DNA of 64,000 nt from an uncultured Lachnospiraceae bacterium (GTDB lineage: Bacteria; Bacillota; Clostridia; Lachnospirales; Lachnospiraceae): NCBI GenBank assembly GCA_948470335.1, contig CAOKOL010000008.1, positions 1-64,000 of the forward strand, given 5' to 3'. Below the pieces are notes generated by a model. It was given only the letters and a program-made list of their open reading frames with translations. It ran no database searches and was not told the origin of the DNA. The position numbers and the translations under genes are program-made. Below, piece by piece: positions 1-9,877 of the stretch (position 1 is its first letter; each line of letters opens with the position of its first letter).

Positions 1-61
1 TGCATGAAACACCTCGCGGAATAGTGGCACCTGAACAGTAACAAAACAAAAAGACGCAAAA

Positions 62-118
62 TGCAAATTTGCACCGGCAAAAACAGCCCTGTCTGACAAC
101 ACTTCGTCCGACAGGGCT
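62..118 (-). terminator. Terminator of the opp-ppi operon
   Basis: A 13-bp stem (arms at 85-97 and 106-118, one mismatch, built on AGCCCTGTC/GACAGGGCT) is followed on the minus strand by GTTTTTG. It lies directly after the stop of the last gene of the leftward operon. The first 80 bases of the window hold no gene that I can see. Confidence 0.8.
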
Positions 119-123
119 TTGCC

Positions 124-612
124 TCACTGATCTTCTATCACAATTCTGCTGATCATTGGCATCCGCACCGGCTTGTTCCACGTCTCCGGTCCACTGGTGG
201 GCAGCGCCGCAATGGCGTCCAGCACCTCAAAGCCGGCGGTCATCTGTCCAAAAGCCGCATACCTTCCGTCCAGCTTACTGGCATCCTGATGGACCACAAA
301 AAACTGGGTTCCCGCCGTGTCATATCCGTCGTCCCTCGCCATGGAGAGGGCTCCTCTGATATGAGGAACGGGATTTTCAATTCCGTTTTCGGCAAATTCC
401 CCTTTAATATGCCAGTCACTGTCCGTCATAATATCATTGTCAGGGGAACCGGTCTGGATCACGTAGCCTTCCACAATCCGGCACCAGGCCAGACCGTCGT
501 AAAAGCCGCTGTTCGCCGTATCCGCAAAATTTTGAACCGTAACCGGCGCAAGGTCCGGGAACAGGTCAAAGACCATGTCCCCAAAACCTTCCGTCGTGAT
601 CACACATCTCAA
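124..612 (-). CDS. Cyclophilin-type peptidyl-prolyl cis-trans isomerase
   Basis: A 162-residue single-domain cyclophilin that should catalyse cis-trans isomerisation of X-Pro bonds. Visible family features are CRIVEGYVIQTG (catalytic Arg and Gln kept, the usual Phe of FMIQ is Tyr), GALSMAR, GTQFFVVHQDASKLDGRYAAFG and a terminal strand. There is no signal peptide, so it is probably cytoplasmic. The start is TTG with AGGAG 5-6 nt upstream; no ATG fits the first beta strand. It begins 9 nt after oppA, so it is the last gene of the opp transcript. Co-transcription with a peptide transporter is unexplained; handling of proline peptides is only a guess. Confidence 0.9.
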   Translation of the reverse strand: MRCVITTEGFGDMVFDLFPDLAPVTVQNFADTANSGFYDGLAWCRIVEGYVIQTGSPDNDIMTDSDWHIKGEFAENGIENPVPHIRGALSMARDDGYDTAGTQFFVVHQDASKLDGRYAAFGQMTAGFEVLDAIAALPTSGPETWNKPVRMPMISRIVIEDQ

Positions 613-621
613 GCCCTCTCC

Positions 622-2325
622 TTATTTCGCAAGAACTTTTGCGTTCTTGAAATAAATATTGGAGGAAGAAGTCATATACACGCCCTCGATGTAATCTTTA
701 ATCAGATAGGTATTGGACTTGTAATACAGATTCAGCATCGGGTAATCGGCGGATACCAGCTCATCGGCCTGCTTCACCAGCTCGCCGAATTTGGAAGGAT
801 CCGTCTCCACCTTTACCTGATCCACGATCGCATCGTAATCCGGGTTGCTGTAAAAGCTGTTATTGGTCACATCGTCCGTGTATAACAGAGGCAGAAAGCT
901 CATGGGATTTACATAGTCCGCACTCCAGCCCATAGCCGCCACTTCATAATTGCCGTTCTGTACCGCGTCATAGAATACGGCCCATTCGGCGGAGCTTACT
1001 TCTACGGTGATGCCCAGGTTCTGCTCCCACATTTCCTTAATCGCTTCCGCGATTTTCTTTACATTGTCATCCGCATAGAAAGATAACTGAATGGTGGGGA
1101 AGCCTTCGCCCTCCGGGTATCCGGCCTCTGCCAGCGCGGCTTTTGCCGCCTCAACGTCAGCGGTAGGGGACAGATCAAAATTAGGGCGTCCCTCTGTCAG
1201 GTCTTTGCCGTCCACCACATAACCGGGTGCATAGAAGCTGTATGCCGGCTCTCCTTCCACCTGCGCCACATTGTTAATCAGCGCTTCTCTGTCAATCGCC
1301 AGGTTCAGCGCCTTTCTTACCAGCGGATCATTATAAGGCTCTTTGCTGCAGTTGATATCATAGTAAACGGTACCATAGCTGGGCGCTACCACCACGCCGG
1401 CATTCTCTGCCTTCAGACGGGCCAGATCACTTGAAGGAATCGTTCTGACGCCGTCCACCTCACCGTTTTCATAAGCGGTCAGAGCGGTGGATACGTCCAG
1501 AATATAACGATAGGTCAGTTTCTCCAACTGTACGTTTGCCGCATCCCAGTAGTTTTCATTTTTCTCCAGCACATAGCTCTCGCCGGGGGTGATCTGGGTT
1601 ACTTTAAAGGGACCGTTGCCGATGTAGCTTTCGGCAGTTGTGGTCCACTTGTCGCCGTTGGCTTCGACGGTGGCTTCCTGTACGGGGAAGTATACCCACA
1701 TGCTTACCAGGTCAACAAAGTAAGGACAGGGAGCTTTCAAGGTGAATTCCAGTGTATTGTCGTCCACCGCTTTGATGCCCACGTCTTCCGCGGAAGCGGT
1801 TCCTTCATAATATTCCTGGCCGTTTACCACATAATCGGAAATCATGTTTACATACTGAGCGCCGGTTGCGGGAGTCAGTACACGCAGCGCCGCATAGACA
1901 TAATCATTTGCGGTCAGCGGACTTCCGTCACTCCATTTCAGACCCTCTCTTAAATGGAAGGTAAATACGGTCAGATCATCGTTAATATCCCAGGACTCCG
2001 CATTGCCGGGAACAACCTCGCCGTTCTCATCATACGTCACCAGACCCTCAAAGCAGTTAATCAGGAATGGCGTGGCAAATGAATTGTTCGTAATGGTGGG
2101 ATCAATGGTGTCAGGCTCGTTATTTAATACGAATACCATCTCCTGGGCCACATCCCCCGCGGGCTGGCTTTCGCCGCCTGCCGCCTCGGTTTCTCCCTGG
2201 GCCTGTGTTGCCGGTACCGTGGCAGGCACGGTCTGAGGCTGGTCATCTTTTTTCTGTCCGCAGCCCGTCAGCGCGGTAAGCGCCAGGCTCAGAACCAGAA
2301 ACAGACTTACTGTTTTCTTTTTCAT
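622..2325 (-). CDS. oppA: Oligopeptide-binding lipoprotein OppA (SBP family 5)
   Basis: Extracellular solute-binding lipoprotein of the peptide ABC transporter, 567 residues. The N-terminus is a lipoprotein signal (MKKK, hydrophobic core, LTGC lipobox with Cys22), followed by a Thr/Ala/Glu-rich linker and the SBP_bac_5 fold with typical segments NEPDTIDPT, FEGLV and LKWSDGSPLTANDYV. I chose the internal ATG at 2323-2325 because GGGAG sits 8 nt before it and the signal peptide starts there; the upstream extension has no such support. It follows oppF after 215 nt, an unusually wide gap for this operon that holds a GC-rich hairpin. The substrate is probably oligopeptides; family 5 also includes dipeptide and nickel binders. 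Confidence 0.92.
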   Translation of the reverse strand: MKKKTVSLFLVLSLALTALTGCGQKKDDQPQTVPATVPATQAQGETEAAGGESQPAGDVAQEMVFVLNNEPDTIDPTITNNSFATPFLINCFEGLVTYDENGEVVPGNAESWDINDDLTVFTFHLREGLKWSDGSPLTANDYVYAALRVLTPATGAQYVNMISDYVVNGQEYYEGTASAEDVGIKAVDDNTLEFTLKAPCPYFVDLVSMWVYFPVQEATVEANGDKWTTTAESYIGNGPFKVTQITPGESYVLEKNENYWDAANVQLEKLTYRYILDVSTALTAYENGEVDGVRTIPSSDLARLKAENAGVVVAPSYGTVYYDINCSKEPYNDPLVRKALNLAIDREALINNVAQVEGEPAYSFYAPGYVVDGKDLTEGRPNFDLSPTADVEAAKAALAEAGYPEGEGFPTIQLSFYADDNVKKIAEAIKEMWEQNLGITVEVSSAEWAVFYDAVQNGNYEVAAMGWSADYVNPMSFLPLLYTDDVTNNSFYSNPDYDAIVDQVKVETDPSKFGELVKQADELVSADYPMLNLYYKSNTYLIKDYIEGVYMTSSSNIYFKNAKVLAK

Positions 2326-2540
2326 TGCTTTCTCCCTTCTGTTGTAAATAAGAATTCTGCTCTGCATACACATTTATGCGGAACATCCGTTTGCCACAGA
2401 AACATTCGGAAAATATTCCTGCGATATGGGTTACAACCGGATACCGTTTATACCGGCACGGTCGTACTATGTTCTCAGGCGCGCCGGCTGTATCCGCGCG
2501 CCGGGAAACCGTAATCATCCGGCCTGCTGCCCGGAGGCGG
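2326..2540 (-). other. oppF-oppA spacer with GC-rich hairpin
   Basis: This 215-nt gap contains a perfect 7-bp stem GGCGCGC/GCGCGCC (2478-2484 and 2496-2502, 11-nt loop) without a T-run. It is better read as a transcript-stabilising or partial-termination structure between the ATPase gene and the abundantly needed binding protein than as a full terminator. I see no convincing promoter for oppA here. Confidence 0.4.
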
Positions 2541-3500
2541 CTAATAGAGATGACAGGCCACCATATGTCCGCCGTCCACATATTTGCTCTCCGGCACCGC
2601 CTCGGCACACTCCGGCTTCGCATAGGGACAGCGGGTGTGGAAACGGCAGCCCTTGGGCGGATTCACCGGACTCGGAATATCTCCCTCGATGCCGCTTTTT
2701 TCCTTTTGTCTCGCCAGCTTCGGGTTTGCGATCGGGATACTTCCCAGCAGTCCCTTCGTATATGGATGCAGCGGATTTTTATAGATTTCATCCGCATCGC
2801 TCAGCTCCACCATCTGTCCCAGATACATCACGCCCACATCGTCTGACACATAGCGGACCATCGACAGATCATGGGCAATAAACAGATAAGAAATTCCCTT
2901 CTCATCCTGATAATCTTTTAACAGATTAATCACCTGGGCCTGAATGGACACATCCAGAGCCGAGATCGGCTCGTCGCAGATCACAAGCTGAGGCTGCAGC
3001 ACAAGGGCGCGGGCAATGCCCACTCTCTGCCGCTGTCCGCCTGAAAATTCATGGGCATAGCGGCCCGCATGTTCTTTTGTCAGACCTACCCGTTCCAGCA
3101 TCGGATACACAAGGTCATTGGCCTCCTCTTTCTTCTTCACAATGCCGTGGGCGATCAGCGGTTCCGCAACGATATCACGCACAGTCATCCTGGCATTTAA
3201 AGAGGCATAAGGATCCTGAAAAATCATCTGCATGTTTTTGCGCAGCGGTTTCAGCTCCTTCTGCTTCATATTTGTAATATCCGTCCCGTTAAGCAGAATC
3301 TGCCCCGCCGTCACGTCATAGATACGGATAATGGTCCTTGCGCAGCTTGATTTTCCGCAGCCGGACTCGCCCACCAGCCCCAGCGTCCTTCCCTTTCCCA
3401 GAGTAAAACTGACGCCGTCCACCGCATGAACCACCTGATTCCGCCCTGCCCTGAAATGCTTTGTAAGACCCGTAACTTCCAATATATTCTGATTGCTCAT
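2541..3500 (-). CDS. oppF: Oligopeptide ABC transporter ATPase OppF
   Basis: Cytoplasmic ATP-binding subunit that pairs with OppD to drive peptide import, 319 residues, usual family length. Walker A is GESGCGKSS near residues 44-52, the Q-loop QMIFQDPYASLN follows, then signature FSGGQRQRVGIARAL, Walker B LVICDEPISALD and the H-loop. The C-terminal oligo_HPY region carries the Cys pattern RCPYAKPEC seen in the OppD/F and DppD/F families. The start has TAGGAGA about 7 nt upstream. It lies 9 nt after oppD. Confidence 0.95.
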   Translation of the reverse strand: MSNQNILEVTGLTKHFRAGRNQVVHAVDGVSFTLGKGRTLGLVGESGCGKSSCARTIIRIYDVTAGQILLNGTDITNMKQKELKPLRKNMQMIFQDPYASLNARMTVRDIVAEPLIAHGIVKKKEEANDLVYPMLERVGLTKEHAGRYAHEFSGGQRQRVGIARALVLQPQLVICDEPISALDVSIQAQVINLLKDYQDEKGISYLFIAHDLSMVRYVSDDVGVMYLGQMVELSDADEIYKNPLHPYTKGLLGSIPIANPKLARQKEKSGIEGDIPSPVNPPKGCRFHTRCPYAKPECAEAVPESKYVDGGHMVACHLY

Positions 3501-3509
3501 GACTTTCTC

Positions 3510-4517
3510 CTATTTCCGGAAAGGATTGTTCGCATCGGCCGGCGCGTCAGAATACCGCAAAAAACACCTGCTGCGGTGTCCTTCTCCCACCTGCACAAAA
3601 TCCGGCAGCTCACTGGCACAAAGCTGTCTCGCGTAAGGGCACCGGGGCGCGAACGGACAGCCCTTGGGCGGGTTCGTCATATCCGGCGGAGATCCGGGAA
3701 TCGACTGCAGCCGTATCTCCTTATCCTGATCCATATCCGGAACAGAGGCCAGAAGCCCCATGGTGTAAGGGTGGCCCGTTTTCTCGAAAATGTCGTCAAT
3801 CGGCGCTTCCTCCATAATCAGGCCGCCGTACATCACCGCCACCCGGTCGCACAGCTCCGCCACCACACCCAGGTCATGGGTAATAAAGATAATGCTGGTG
3901 CCATATTCCTTTTCCAGTTCTCTCAGCTGTCTGAGAATCTGGTCCTGAATCGTCACGTCAAGAGCCGTCGTCGGCTCATCGGCGATCAGAAGGTCCGGTT
4001 TGTTGGCCAAAGCCATGGCGATCATAACCCGCTGGCGCATACCGCCGGAAAACTCATGGGGAAAACACCCGTAACGCTTCTCCGGCTCAGGAATACGCAC
4101 TTTTTCAAACAGTTCCAGCACATCCTTTTTCACTTCTTCTTTCCTGCGGTCAGGATCATGCTCCCGAATCATTTCTTCCACCTGTCTGCCCACCGGAATC
4201 AATGGGTTTAAAGAAGACATGGGATCCTGAAAAATCATCGAAATCTTTTCGCCCCGGATACCGCGCAGCTCTTTTTTCGGCATTTTAATCAGATCCTGCC
4301 CTTTAAAAGTGATGGTCCCCTCTTTGATCCTGGCCGTATCCGAAAGGAGGCGCAGAACGGACATGGCGGTAACGCTTTTGCCGCTGCCGGACTCACCTAC
4401 AATCCCCAGAATCTCGCCTTTGCCCACCGTAAGGCTGACCCCTCTGACAGCCTGCACTTCGCCGTTGCTGGTCATAAATGAAGTTTTCAGATTTTCTATC
4501 TTTAAGATCGGTTCCAT
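3510..4517 (-). CDS. oppD: Oligopeptide ABC transporter ATPase OppD
   Basis: Second ATPase subunit of the peptide importer, 335 residues. It shows [14 protein letters not shown] (Walker A), [12 protein letters not shown] (Q-loop), [16 protein letters not shown] (signature), [12 protein letters not shown] (Walker B) and a Cys-bearing oligo_HPY tail ([14 protein letters not shown]). The start codon has AGGAGG 11 nt upstream. It sits 18 nt after oppC and 9 nt before oppF, the usual C-D-F order. Confidence 0.95.
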   Translation of the reverse strand: MEPILKIENLKTSFMTSNGEVQAVRGVSLTVGKGEILGIVGESGSGKSVTAMSVLRLLSDTARIKEGTITFKGQDLIKMPKKELRGIRGEKISMIFQDPMSSLNPLIPVGRQVEEMIREHDPDRRKEEVKKDVLELFEKVRIPEPEKRYGCFPHEFSGGMRQRVMIAMALANKPDLLIADEPTTALDVTIQDQILRQLRELEKEYGTSIIFITHDLGVVAELCDRVAVMYGGLIMEEAPIDDIFEKTGHPYTMGLLASVPDMDQDKEIRLQSIPGSPPDMTNPPKGCPFAPRCPYARQLCASELPDFVQVGEGHRSRCFLRYSDAPADANNPFRK

Positions 4518-4535
4518 GATTTCGGTTTCCTCCTC

Positions 4536-5687
4536 CTACTTTTTCAGCTTGGGATCCAGCGCGTCTCTCAGACCGTCTCCGACGAAATTAAAGGCGAACA
4601 TAATCAGACAGATCACGAGGGCCGGAATAAACAGTTGGTGAGGACAGGAACGCAGATTTTCCGTGGCGTCGTTGCACATTGTCCCAAGGCTGGCCAGAGG
4701 AGGCTGGAGGCCGATGCCCAGAAAGCCCAGAAAGGCTTCCATGAAAATGGCCGACGGAATCAGCATCGTAACCGTTACCAGAATGGAACCCATGGCATTG
4801 GGAATCAGATGCTGCATCAGGATGGTTTTCACGGAAGAACCGATGGTTCTGGCCGCCAGGACAAACTCCTGGTTTTTCAGGCTCAGTACCTGGCCCCGCA
4901 CCACCCTGGCCATATCCACCCAATATACGGTACCCAGGGCGATGATAATACTTTTCAGCCCCGTACCCAGTATCACCATAATCAAAATCACATAGAGCGT
5001 AAGGGGAATCGTGCTGATAATATCCACGATACGCATCATAACCGCGTCTACCGTTCCGCCCGCATAGCCTGAGATGCCTCCGAAAATAATGCCGATCACC
5101 AGATTTACCAGCACCGCCACAAAAGCCACCAGCAAAGATACTCTGGTTCCGTACATCAGGCGGGTCAGAATATCCCGGCCCAGACTGTCGGTGCCCAGCA
5201 CATAGGATTGATTCCAGATCTTCTGTGAGGAAAAGATGACGCGGGTCTCCGGGTCCACCATCACATAAGGCTTGAATCCGTAGTAGAGTCCGACCTCCGT
5301 GCCCTTGCAGTCATAAATCGTCATGGAATGTTCGCTGTCTTCCCTGACCTTTTTCAACTGACTTCCCAGCGTGCCGTCCCGATTCACCCATACCACTTTT
5401 AACGCCTGGGTGATATACAGATAGCCGCTGCCGTCAGGGGCATCATAGACAGTCATGCGGGGCGGTATATTGACTACCTCAAGATTCTGGGCGGAATAGC
5501 TGTAATCCGTGAATGCCGGTCCGGCCAGTGCAAAAAACAGCAGCAGCAATATAATCACAAAGCCTGCGATTGCCGTAGGCTTGCGGCGGAACCGAAACCA
5601 TACGTCGCCTGCGAAGGTCCGGTTCAGCCTCCATATTTTTTCCCGTTCTTCATTGGAGGATTCGAGCATTTCCCATTTATTTTCCAT
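4536..5687 (-). CDS. oppC: Oligopeptide ABC transporter permease OppC
   Basis: Inner-membrane permease subunit, 383 residues. The C-terminal BPD_transp_1 domain has about five membrane segments and the EAA loop (LAARTIGSS ... HLIPNAMGSIL). It is longer than many OppC proteins because an extracytoplasmic insert of about 110 residues follows the first membrane helix; similar inserts occur in Firmicute OppC proteins. GGAGG lies 10 nt before the ATG. It overlaps no neighbour and is 15 nt after oppB. Confidence 0.94.
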   Translation of the reverse strand: MENKWEMLESSNEEREKIWRLNRTFAGDVWFRFRRKPTAIAGFVIILLLLFFALAGPAFTDYSYSAQNLEVVNIPPRMTVYDAPDGSGYLYITQALKVVWVNRDGTLGSQLKKVREDSEHSMTIYDCKGTEVGLYYGFKPYVMVDPETRVIFSSQKIWNQSYVLGTDSLGRDILTRLMYGTRVSLLVAFVAVLVNLVIGIIFGGISGYAGGTVDAVMMRIVDIISTIPLTLYVILIMVILGTGLKSIIIALGTVYWVDMARVVRGQVLSLKNQEFVLAARTIGSSVKTILMQHLIPNAMGSILVTVTMLIPSAIFMEAFLGFLGIGLQPPLASLGTMCNDATENLRSCPHQLFIPALVICLIMFAFNFVGDGLRDALDPKLKK

Positions 5688-5702
5688 CTTTCTCTTTCCT
5701 CC

Positions 5703-6620
5703 TTAATCATATTTGATCCGCGGATCGATCAGACAATAGAAAACGTCCACGATAAAAACCATCGCCAGCAGAAAGGTAGCGTAAAAAATCGTCACACCCA
5801 TAATCGTGGTATAATCACGCATGGTAACGCTGTTTACAAAATGAACGCCAAGGCCCGGCACCGCAAAAATTTTTTCCACCACAAAGCTGCCGGTCAGAAG
5901 ATTGGCCACCGTGGGACCAAGAACCGTAATCACAGGGATCATGGCATTCCTCAGCGCATGTCTGATAATGATTTTCGGCTCTGATAAGCCTTTCGCTCTG
6001 GCCGTACGTATGTAATCCTGACCCATAACCTCCAGCAGACTGGAGCGCATCTGCCTGGCCAGATAACTGATGGAATAGCCGCCCAGGGTAATCACGGGCA
6101 GGACATATCCCTTCCAGGAATCCAGGCCGAAGCTGGGCAGGGCACCCATGCGGAACGAAAAAATATAAATCAAAATGGAAGCGATAACAAAGGAAGGAAT
6201 CGTCACGCCGATGGTGGCGACGGCCATCACCAGCATATCCTGCCATTTCCCGTTTTTTATGGCGGCCAGGATGCCCATGGGGATTGAGGCAAGAATGACA
6301 AACAGAATCGTCACGCCGCCCAGCTTCGCCGATACGGGAAAGCCGTTGGCGATAAAGTCATTGACCGTTTTACCGGTGAAGCGGTAGGACGGACCGAAAT
6401 CTCCGTGAAGCAGGTTGCCCACGTAATCAAAAAACTGTTTGGGCAGCGGGTCATTCAGATGATATTTCTCGTTCAGCGCTTCTTCCACTTCTTTCGATAC
6501 GTTACGGTCACTGGTAAACGGACCGCCGGGAATCGAATGCATAATTACAAATGTCACCAATATAATCAGAAAAAGGGCGATCAGCATCATGCCGAGCCGT
6601 TTTATAAAATATCGAACCAT
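5703..6620 (-). CDS. oppB: Oligopeptide ABC transporter permease OppB
   Basis: First gene of the operon and partner permease of OppC, 305 residues with six predicted membrane helices. Family features are the N-terminal helix followed by IPGGPF, and the EAA loop DYIRTARAKGLSEPKII with HALRNAMIPV. GGGAGG lies 6 nt before the ATG. It has a 110-nt leader from the promoter at 6736-6765. Confidence 0.95.
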   Translation of the reverse strand: MVRYFIKRLGMMLIALFLIILVTFVIMHSIPGGPFTSDRNVSKEVEEALNEKYHLNDPLPKQFFDYVGNLLHGDFGPSYRFTGKTVNDFIANGFPVSAKLGGVTILFVILASIPMGILAAIKNGKWQDMLVMAVATIGVTIPSFVIASILIYIFSFRMGALPSFGLDSWKGYVLPVITLGGYSISYLARQMRSSLLEVMGQDYIRTARAKGLSEPKIIIRHALRNAMIPVITVLGPTVANLLTGSFVVEKIFAVPGLGVHFVNSVTMRDYTTIMGVTIFYATFLLAMVFIVDVFYCLIDPRIKYD

Positions 6621-6735
6621 TTGTTCCTCCCTGTTATCATGATCCCTTCCGGAATCATCGTTCCTTTTTTCCGTTTTACCCCGATGTCTTTATTACTTTA
6701 ATACAGGAATGTAAAACAGTGTAATGTCGTTATAG

Positions 6736-6765
6736 ATTATACGCCAGTCATAAGAATTTTGTCAA
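6736..6765 (-). promoter_or_regulatory. Sigma-A promoter of the opp operon
   Basis: On the minus strand TTGACA (6760-6765) and TATAAT (6736-6741) are separated by 18 bp, both boxes matching consensus. The predicted start leaves a leader of about 110 nt before oppB, which holds a small GATTCC-GGAA-GGGATC hairpin (6641-6656). Confidence 0.85.
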
Positions 6766-6848
6766 TTATTTTCGAAAAGAAACTTATCAGGGCTTATCAA
6801 GAAAAATTTCTTCCTGCATTTCCACATGAAATTCCCATGAAACCATAT

Positions 6849-7940
6849 CTATCTGAGACGATCCACAATCGTTCCGCCCCCCAGCACCGCATCACCGTCA
6901 TAAAATACCACGGCCTGTCCGGGCGTCACCGCCCGCACCGGCTCCGAAAAACGGCATTCCATCCTGCCGTTTCCCAGATCGGTAATCCTGCACGGCGTCC
7001 CCTGATGGCCGTAACGGATTTTTCCCGTAACAATCCCCGTCTGTCCCAGATCTTCCGCACCCATACAGTTCACCTGATCGAAAATCAGCCCACGGGTAAA
7101 CACATCCTCCGCCTCGCCGATTACCACCTCGTTCGTCTCCGGCCTGATCTCCGTCACAAAAACCGGACGGCCCGCAGCCAGATTCAGCCCTTTGCGCTGA
7201 CCGATGGTATAATGAATAATCCCTTTATGGATACCCAGCACCCGCCCCTGCCGGTCCACAAAATGGCCCTGAGGCAGTTTTTCTTCCGTATACCGCTCGA
7301 TAAATCCGGCATAATCCTGATCGGGCACAAAGCAGATTTCCTGGCTGTCCGGCTTTTCCGCCACAATCAGCCCTTCCTCATGGGCAATCTGACGAATCTG
7401 AGACTTTTCATAGGCGCCCACCGGCATCAGCGTCCTTTTTAATTGCTCCTGGGTCAGATTATAGAGGGCATAGGTCTGATCCTTTGCCGCCGTCACCGAT
7501 TTTCTGACCGCGTAACGGTCGTTATCAAGACAGGTGATTCTGGCATAATGACCGGTTGCGATATAGTCGGCGCCGATTTCCGCCGCCCGAACCAGAAGCG
7601 CCTCCCATTTTACATACCGGTTGCAGGCAATGCAGGGATTCGGCGTTCTGGCATGAAGGTACTCCGAGACAAAATACCGGATCACATCCCTCTCAAACTC
7701 CTTACGGAAATTCATTACATAATGAGGAATTCCCAGCCTTCTTGCCACCCGGCCCGCATCCTCCGCGGCCTCCAGGCCGCAGCAGCTTCCCTCCGCCTGC
7801 TCATTTTCCCTGCCGCCCCGCGGCCTCCAGGTATCCATCGTAACGCCGATCACCTCGTATCCCTGCCGCAGCAGAAGAAAGGCAGCCACGGACGAATCCA
7901 CGCCTCCGGACATTCCCACCACCACTCGCTGTTTTCTCAT
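6849..7940 (-). CDS. mnmA: tRNA-specific 2-thiouridylase MnmA
   Basis: Inserts sulfur at C2 of U34 in tRNA Lys, Glu and Gln, using persulfide sulfur from a cysteine desulfurase; 363 residues. The N-terminal PP-loop SGGVDSS binds ATP, the nucleophile and acceptor cysteines lie in [12 protein letters not shown] and [13 protein letters not shown], and the C-terminal beta domains end with [19 protein letters not shown] chose the ATG at 7938-7940, which has GGAGG 8 nt upstream; a TTG 15 nt further up lacks a site. Immediate upstream neighbours nifU and nifS supply the sulfur relay, but a hairpin terminator separates them. A GTTGCGGAA motif lies 22 nt before the start. Confidence 0.96.
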   Translation of the reverse strand: MRKQRVVVGMSGGVDSSVAAFLLLRQGYEVIGVTMDTWRPRGGRENEQAEGSCCGLEAAEDAGRVARRLGIPHYVMNFRKEFERDVIRYFVSEYLHARTPNPCIACNRYVKWEALLVRAAEIGADYIATGHYARITCLDNDRYAVRKSVTAAKDQTYALYNLTQEQLKRTLMPVGAYEKSQIRQIAHEEGLIVAEKPDSQEICFVPDQDYAGFIERYTEEKLPQGHFVDRQGRVLGIHKGIIHYTIGQRKGLNLAAGRPVFVTEIRPETNEVVIGEAEDVFTRGLIFDQVNCMGAEDLGQTGIVTGKIRYGHQGTPCRITDLGNGRMECRFSEPVRAVTPGQAVVFYDGDAVLGGGTIVDRLR

Positions 7941-7973
7941 GAAATACGCCTCCAAACTAAATTCCGCAACAAT

Positions 7974-8009
7974 AAAGGCAGCCGGCTCTTTTACCGACTG
8001 CCTTTCATC
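7974..8009 (-). terminator. Hairpin terminator between nifU and mnmA
   Basis: Arms AAAGGCAG and CTGCCTTT (7974-7981 and 7998-8005) extended by CGG/CCG, followed on the minus strand by TTTATTGTT. The T-tract is weak, so part of the nifSU transcript may read through into mnmA. Confidence 0.65.
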
Positions 8010-8018
8010 ATACTACAA

Positions 8019-8456
8019 TTAATATTCTTCTTCAATCTCTTCCTCACCGATATCTGTCTTGGGCTTCTCCAGCCCTTCGATCACGATGTTGTTTTTCTCC
8101 GCATAGTCCCACAGCGCCGCATGGATCGCTTCCTCGGCCAGCAGAGAACAGTGAATTTTTACCGGAGGCAGCCCGTCCAGCGCCTCGCATACCGCTTTGT
8201 TCGTCACCTGCATGGCCTCCTCGATGGTCTTTCCTTTCACCAGCTCCGTGGCCATACTGCTGGTTGCCACCGCCGCGCCGCAGCCGAAGGTTTTAAATTT
8301 TACGTCCCGGATCACGTGATTTTCATCAATATCCAGATAAATTCTCATAATATCGCCGCATTTTGCATTTCCCACCGTGCCCATGCCGCTGGCATTTTCG
8401 ATTTCGCCTACGTTTCTCGGATTCTGAAAATGATCCATTACCTTTTCACTGTACAT
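8019..8456 (-). CDS. nifU: Fe-S cluster assembly scaffold NifU/IscU
   Basis: Scaffold on which Fe-S clusters are built from sulfur delivered by the cysteine desulfurase; 145 residues, a single NifU_N (IscU-type) domain. The three ligand cysteines are visible in NAKCGDIMRIYL, TFGCGAAVATSS and KIHCSLLAEEAI. The C-terminus adds a Glu-rich tail (GEEEIEEEY). AAAGGA lies 6 nt before the ATG. It is downstream of nifS with 137 nt between them, a gap filled by a repeated palindromic element. Confidence 0.95.
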   Translation of the reverse strand: MYSEKVMDHFQNPRNVGEIENASGMGTVGNAKCGDIMRIYLDIDENHVIRDVKFKTFGCGAAVATSSMATELVKGKTIEEAMQVTNKAVCEALDGLPPVKIHCSLLAEEAIHAALWDYAEKNNIVIEGLEKPKTDIGEEEIEEEY

Positions 8457-8479
8457 AATGATTCCTTTCTTAATTTTAA

Positions 8480-8575
8480 TTCCGCAACTCCCCTTCCAAC
8501 CCCCTCTGACCTGGGAGAATTTCCAGCCACTGTCATGTCTGTAAATTCTCCCGGGGCTTGTACGGTCCGTTGCTG
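8480..8575 (-). repeat. Repeated palindromic intergenic element, copy A
   Basis: A 94-bp imperfect palindrome between nifS and nifU. On the minus strand it runs CAGCAACGGACCG, then AAGCCCC, then a perfect 10-bp stem GGGAGAATTT/AAATTCTCCC (arms 8543-8552 and 8513-8522), then a GGGGGTT complement and finally GTTGCGG. A second copy sits at 62177-62274 between metF and lpdA in the same orientation and in the same kind of place. Three nested pairings are preserved in both copies although bases differ. Confidence 0.75.
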
Positions 8576-8593
8576 TTTTTTATGCCGTAAACT

Positions 8594-9778
8594 CTACTTT
8601 TTACCGTTTTTCTTCATAAAATCCTCATACAGAGGAGACATATTACGGAGATTTCCCACAATCTTCACCAGCTGATCCGCCACATAGTCCAGATCCTCCT
8701 GTGTGGTCTCATCCCCGATCGTAAGCCGGAGGGACCCATGGGCAATCTCATGAGGCAGGCCGATGGCCAGCAGCACATGTGACGGGTCCAGCGAACCTGA
8801 CGTACAGGCCGAACCGCTGGAAGCACAGATCCCTGCCAGATCCAGGTTAATCAGCATGGACTCTCCCTCAATAAACCTGAAACAGAAATTCACATTGTTG
8901 GGCAGCCGCCGCTTCGGATCTCCGTTTAACCTGGAATATGGAATCTCTTTCAGAACACGGCCGATCAGATAATCCCGCAGCCGGCACTGGCGTTCGCTCT
9001 CCCGCTCCATCTCCGAAGCCGCCAGCTTCGCCGCCGTTCCCATGCCCACGATACCGGGGGTGTTGGATGTTCCGGCCCTTCTCTTTCTCTCCTGCGCGCC
9101 TCCATGCATATAAGAGCGGATTTTTACGCCCTTGCGGATATACAGAAATCCCACGCCGTTCGGTCCGTAAAATTTATGTCCGCTGGCGCTTAACATATCT
9201 ATATTCATCTCATCCACATTGATAGGAATATGGGCAAATGCCTGTACGGCGTCGGTATGAAACAGCACGCCATGGTTCTTCGCAATGGCCCCGATCTCCT
9301 TTACCGGCTCTACGGTGCCGATCTCATTGTTGGCAAACATCACGGAGATCAGAATCGTATCCGGTCTGACAGCCTTTTCCACATCCTCCGGATTCACCAG
9401 TCCGAACTCGTCCACATCCAGATAAGTCACCTCAAACCCCTTCTTTTCCAGATAGGCACAGGTATGCAGAATGGCATGATGCTCGATCTTCGTCGTAATA
9501 ATATGTTTTCCCTTCTGTTCATAGGCGTCCGCCGCCGCAAGAAGCGCCCAGTTATCGGATTCGGTTCCGCCGCCGGTAAAATAGATCTCCTCCGGCTTCG
9601 CCCCCAGAATATCCGCAATCGTCTTTCTGCTTTCATCCAGCCCTTTTTTGGCCTCTCCGGCAAAGCTGTATACTGCGGAAGGATTGGCATAATGCTCCGT
9701 AAAATACGGCAGCATCGCCTCCACGGCTTCTTTACGGGTTTTTGTGGTTGCCGCATGGTCCAGATATATCCGTCTCAT
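8594..9778 (-). CDS. nifS: Cysteine desulfurase NifS/IscS family
   Basis: PLP enzyme that removes sulfur from cysteine, forming alanine and an enzyme persulfide for Fe-S clusters and tRNA thiolation; 394 residues. It shows YLDHAATT near the N-terminus, the PLP lysine in SASGHKFYGPNG and the active cysteine in the mobile loop SSGSACTSGSLDPSHVL. The ATG at 9776-9778 has AGGAG 10 nt upstream; a GTG 24 nt earlier has none. It opens the nifS-nifU unit, which has a strong promoter about 190 nt upstream. It may serve both NifU and MnmA. Confidence 0.96.
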   Translation of the reverse strand: MRRIYLDHAATTKTRKEAVEAMLPYFTEHYANPSAVYSFAGEAKKGLDESRKTIADILGAKPEEIYFTGGGTESDNWALLAAADAYEQKGKHIITTKIEHHAILHTCAYLEKKGFEVTYLDVDEFGLVNPEDVEKAVRPDTILISVMFANNEIGTVEPVKEIGAIAKNHGVLFHTDAVQAFAHIPINVDEMNIDMLSASGHKFYGPNGVGFLYIRKGVKIRSYMHGGAQERKRRAGTSNTPGIVGMGTAAKLAASEMERESERQCRLRDYLIGRVLKEIPYSRLNGDPKRRLPNNVNFCFRFIEGESMLINLDLAGICASSGSACTSGSLDPSHVLLAIGLPHEIAHGSLRLTIGDETTQEDLDYVADQLVKIVGNLRNMSPLYEDFMKKNGKK

Positions 9779-9877
9779 AAAATCATCACTCCTGACCTTC
9801 ACTTTTGATTATGCCCGCGTCGGCAGGCATGTCCGTTTATTTTCCTGCTTTTTATCTCACGGAACGGCACCGGCGGA

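Noticed and set aside
62..73. Palindrome TGCAAATTTGCA at the left edge
   Set aside because: Short, AT-rich and without a gene context inside the window; nothing to assign.
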